A DNA stretch of 64,000 nucleotides from a bacterium (GTDB taxonomy: Bacteria; CSSED10-310; JAFGSJ01): the NCBI GenBank assembly GCA_016934675.1, contig JAFGSJ010000141.1, forward strand, positions 1 through 64,000, written 5' to 3'. A program made the translations under genes and the position numbers. The notes beneath the pieces are model-generated. The model searched no databases. It saw only the letters and a list, made by a program, of their open reading frames with translations, and was not told the DNA's origin. Shown in pieces: positions 62,085-64,000 of this stretch. Numbering within the stretch: position 1 is the first letter of the stretch; every line of letters begins with the position of its first letter.

Positions 62085-62855
62085 ATGTTGTCAAAATTGA
62101 GCATGCAAACAAGAAAAGAACGGGAATTGCTCGAGCAGATCGATCACGAGCGATTGCCTGTCCATGTAGCGGTGATCATGGATGGCAATGGTCGCTGGGC
62201 CCAGAAACGCGGATTGCCCCGTGTGGCCGGACATAGGGCCGGCATTACCTCAGTCAGGAAAATCATCGAAGCCTCCGCCCAGATCGGCATACAGTATCTC
62301 ACCCTCTATGCCTTCTCCAAGGAAAACTGGCAACGACCGGCCGGCGAAGTGAGCTATCTTATGGGCCTGATCGAAGAATTCGTGCTGAAAGAACTCGATA
62401 CTCTCAGCAAAAACAATATACGATTCAAGGTCCTGGGACATATGGAAGAATTGTCCGCGAATGTCCGCACGCGACTCGAAGAAGCAATCCATAAATGCCA
62501 AGCCAATACCGGCATGTGGTTTAATGTCGCCCTCAATTATGGGAGCCGTGTGGAAATCACCGATGCCTGCAGGACGATCGTCCGTAAAATCCAACAGGGC
62601 ACTCTCGATTACGCCGAGATCGACGAAAACCTTATTTCAGACCATCTCTATACTGCCAGTCAACCGGACCCAGATCTGCTCATCCGCACCTCCGGCGAAC
62701 TGAGAATCAGTAATTTCCTCCTCTGGCAACTCGCCTACTCCGAAATTGTCATTACCCCTGTTCTCTGGCCCGATTTCAGGAAACAACACCTGCTTAAAGC
62801 AATAATCGACTATCAAACCCGCGAGCGACGCTTCGGAAAAGTCATCAATCCCTGA
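62085..62855 (+). CDS. uppS: Undecaprenyl diphosphate synthase
   Basis: This 256-residue protein is a cis-prenyltransferase that makes undecaprenyl diphosphate, the lipid carrier for peptidoglycan and other glycans. HVAVIMDGNGRWAQKRGLPR, GHRAG, TLYAFSKENWQRP, FNVALNYGSRVEI, PDPDLLIRTSGELRISNFLLWQLAYSE and LWPDF are the family motifs, including the catalytic Asp of DGNGRWA. ATGs at 62085 and 62103 are both possible (a TTG at 62082 is in frame), none with a strong ribosome site; 62085 was chosen. It lies 97 bases after frr. The usual cdsA/dxr neighbours are absent, replaced by an antiporter. Confidence 0.95.
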   Translation: MLSKLSMQTRKERELLEQIDHERLPVHVAVIMDGNGRWAQKRGLPRVAGHRAGITSVRKIIEASAQIGIQYLTLYAFSKENWQRPAGEVSYLMGLIEEFVLKELDTLSKNNIRFKVLGHMEELSANVRTRLEEAIHKCQANTGMWFNVALNYGSRVEITDACRTIVRKIQQGTLDYAEIDENLISDHLYTASQPDPDLLIRTSGELRISNFLLWQLAYSEIVITPVLWPDFRKQHLLKAIIDYQTRERRFGKVINP

Positions 62856-62953
62856 ACTTTTTTGTGGTTACGATACTATCTTATTCCGAATGAAAGAAAC
62901 GTTCAATTGATACCAGGTCTTGTTTCAATCCAAAGAATGGAGAGGGAATAACA

Positions 62954-64000
62954 ATGGGCATAGCAACCGATATTATTCTCCTGGTTATCGCTTCATTTTT
63001 TTGTGGTCTTTTATTGCAGCGGCTAGGTCAGCCCATAATACTCGGTTATATTGCTGCAGGTATCATCCTTGGTCCGCATACTGGCGGAATGACCGTCTCG
63101 AATATTCACGATATTGAGTTGCTTGCCGAAATAGGAATAGCTTTTCTTTTGTTTGCACTCGGACTTGAATTTTCACTCAAGGACCTCCAGCCGGTCAAAA
63201 TGGTTGCCCTGGTTGGAACACCTGTGCAGATAATCGCAAGCATAGGGATCGGATTAGGGATAGGACAACTGCTGGGTTGGGAATGGAAACAGTCTCTGTG
63301 GTTGGGCGCGATCATCTCACTTTCGAGCACGATGGTCATTCTCAAAACGCTGATGAATCAAGGCTGGCTTGGAACACTTTCGAGTAAAGTCATGATCGGC
63401 ATGCTCATTGTTCAAGACCTGGCCGTCGTTCCCATGATGATCATTCTGCCTCAATTGAACAATCCGACTGTCGGCCTGCCGGCGCTCGGCATTGCAGCAT
63501 TAAAGGCAGCAGCATTCATCATCGGCATGGTCCTGCTCGGGACCCGATTATTGCCCCGCCTCCTGGCTCATATCGCCAAACTTGGCTCACGGGAACTGTT
63601 CCTGCTTGCGATTACCGCTATTGGGCTTGGTATCGGTTATCTCACCCATATGGTCGGACTTTCCTTTGCCTTTGGCGCATTTGTAGCCGGGTTGGTCTTG
63701 AGCGAGTCAGATTATGGTCATCAGGCACTCAGTGACATCATCCCCTTGCGGGATTTGTTTGGATTGTTGTTTTTTACCTCGGTGGGCATGCTTTTAGAGC
63801 CGCACTTTCTGTTCGATAATCTGAGTGAGATCCTTTTTCTGGTTCTGGCCGTCAGTATTGGCAAAGGGCTACTATTTTCCGGCATCGTCCGCGTTTTCAG
63901 CTACGGGAATGTAATCCCCTTAGCCGTAGGATTGGGCCTGTTCCAAGTTGGAGAATTCTCTTTCGTGTTGGCCCGAGTGGGCTTGTCGACGCATTCCATT
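62954..64000 (+). CDS. CPA2 monovalent cation:proton antiporter (truncated by window end)
   Basis: The reading frame is open from the ATG at 62954 to the window edge (349 codons), so the gene is incomplete at the 3' end. It encodes a hydrophobic protein with at least ten helices. [51 protein letters not shown] and [18 protein letters not shown] are hallmark segments of the Kef/CPA2 family. [20 protein letters not shown] and [10 protein letters not shown] also fit. The missing part would normally include the rest of the membrane domain and often a TrkA-N domain. GAGGG lies before the start. It follows uppS by 98 bases. K+ or Na+ specificity is not shown. Confidence 0.85.
   Translation, partial: MGIATDIILLVIASFFCGLLLQRLGQPIILGYIAAGIILGPHTGGMTVSNIHDIELLAEIGIAFLLFALGLEFSLKDLQPVKMVALVGTPVQIIASIGIGLGIGQLLGWEWKQSLWLGAIISLSSTMVILKTLMNQGWLGTLSSKVMIGMLIVQDLAVVPMMIILPQLNNPTVGLPALGIAALKAAAFIIGMVLLGTRLLPRLLAHIAKLGSRELFLLAITAIGLGIGYLTHMVGLSFAFGAFVAGLVLSESDYGHQALSDIIPLRDLFGLLFFTSVGMLLEPHFLFDNLSEILFLVLAVSIGKGLLFSGIVRVFSYGNVIPLAVGLGLFQVGEFSFVLARVGLSTHSI

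Overview
This window is a stretch of ordinary bacterial chromosome: dense, roughly balanced in base composition, with housekeeping genes at the right end and regulatory, membrane and secreted proteins elsewhere. No rRNA, tRNA, CRISPR array, insertion sequence or phage gene was found. The organism looks like a diderm. It has lipoprotein signal peptides, a probable outer-membrane barrel, MglA-type GTPases, DUF4388/PATAN response regulators, TPR-rich Hanks kinases and a large secreted metalloprotease with an HEWGH motif. This mix recalls Acidobacteriota and related uncultured lineages, but that is inference from protein style and not a placement.

Layout. (1) 262-10454: yebC, then a giant membrane pseudokinase with TPRs, an active Ser/Thr kinase fused to TPRs and a degenerate ADP-ribosylglycohydrolase domain, and a PAS histidine kinase that overlaps it by one base. 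(2) 10548-15859: a truncated acetyltransferase remnant, a membrane alkaline-phosphatase-superfamily protein, an ABC1/UbiB kinase-like protein and a GT39-like membrane protein. (3) 15903-24552, minus strand: a heterodimeric ABC exporter pair, then an operon of a VCBS/FG-GAP lipoprotein, a cation-diffusion-facilitator/HflK fusion, HflC and a second HflK. (4) 24813-34180: M20 and M28 peptidases; a MinD-like ATPase; an operon of divergent polysaccharide deacetylase, methyltransferase and radical SAM protein; and two envelope proteins. (5) 34380-39929: an 1849-residue secreted metalloprotease/adhesin, followed by a clear terminator. (6) 40281-50172: DUF2087 protein, YchF-like GTPase, MglA-like GTPase, REC-PATAN regulator, GAF-GGDEF diguanylate cyclase, MobB, MATE transporter and alpha/beta hydrolase. 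(7) 50497-54670: a coiled-coil protein and two GT4 glycosyltransferase genes, one a double-domain fusion. (8) 54693-64000: mnmG, rsmG, truA, rplM, rpsI, rpsB, tsf, pyrH, frr, uppS and a truncated CPA2 antiporter.

The most unusual parts are the kinase/pseudokinase/ARH cluster (1026-10454), where enzyme folds keep their shape but lose key catalytic residues, and the CDF-HflK fusion operon (19622-24552), which joins a metal-ion transporter to an SPFH scaffold. Several genes appear to use TTG or GTG starts, each behind a strong Shine-Dalgarno sequence, including rpsI, rpsB and frr. Five to six sigma70-like promoters with 17-base spacing can be read directly.
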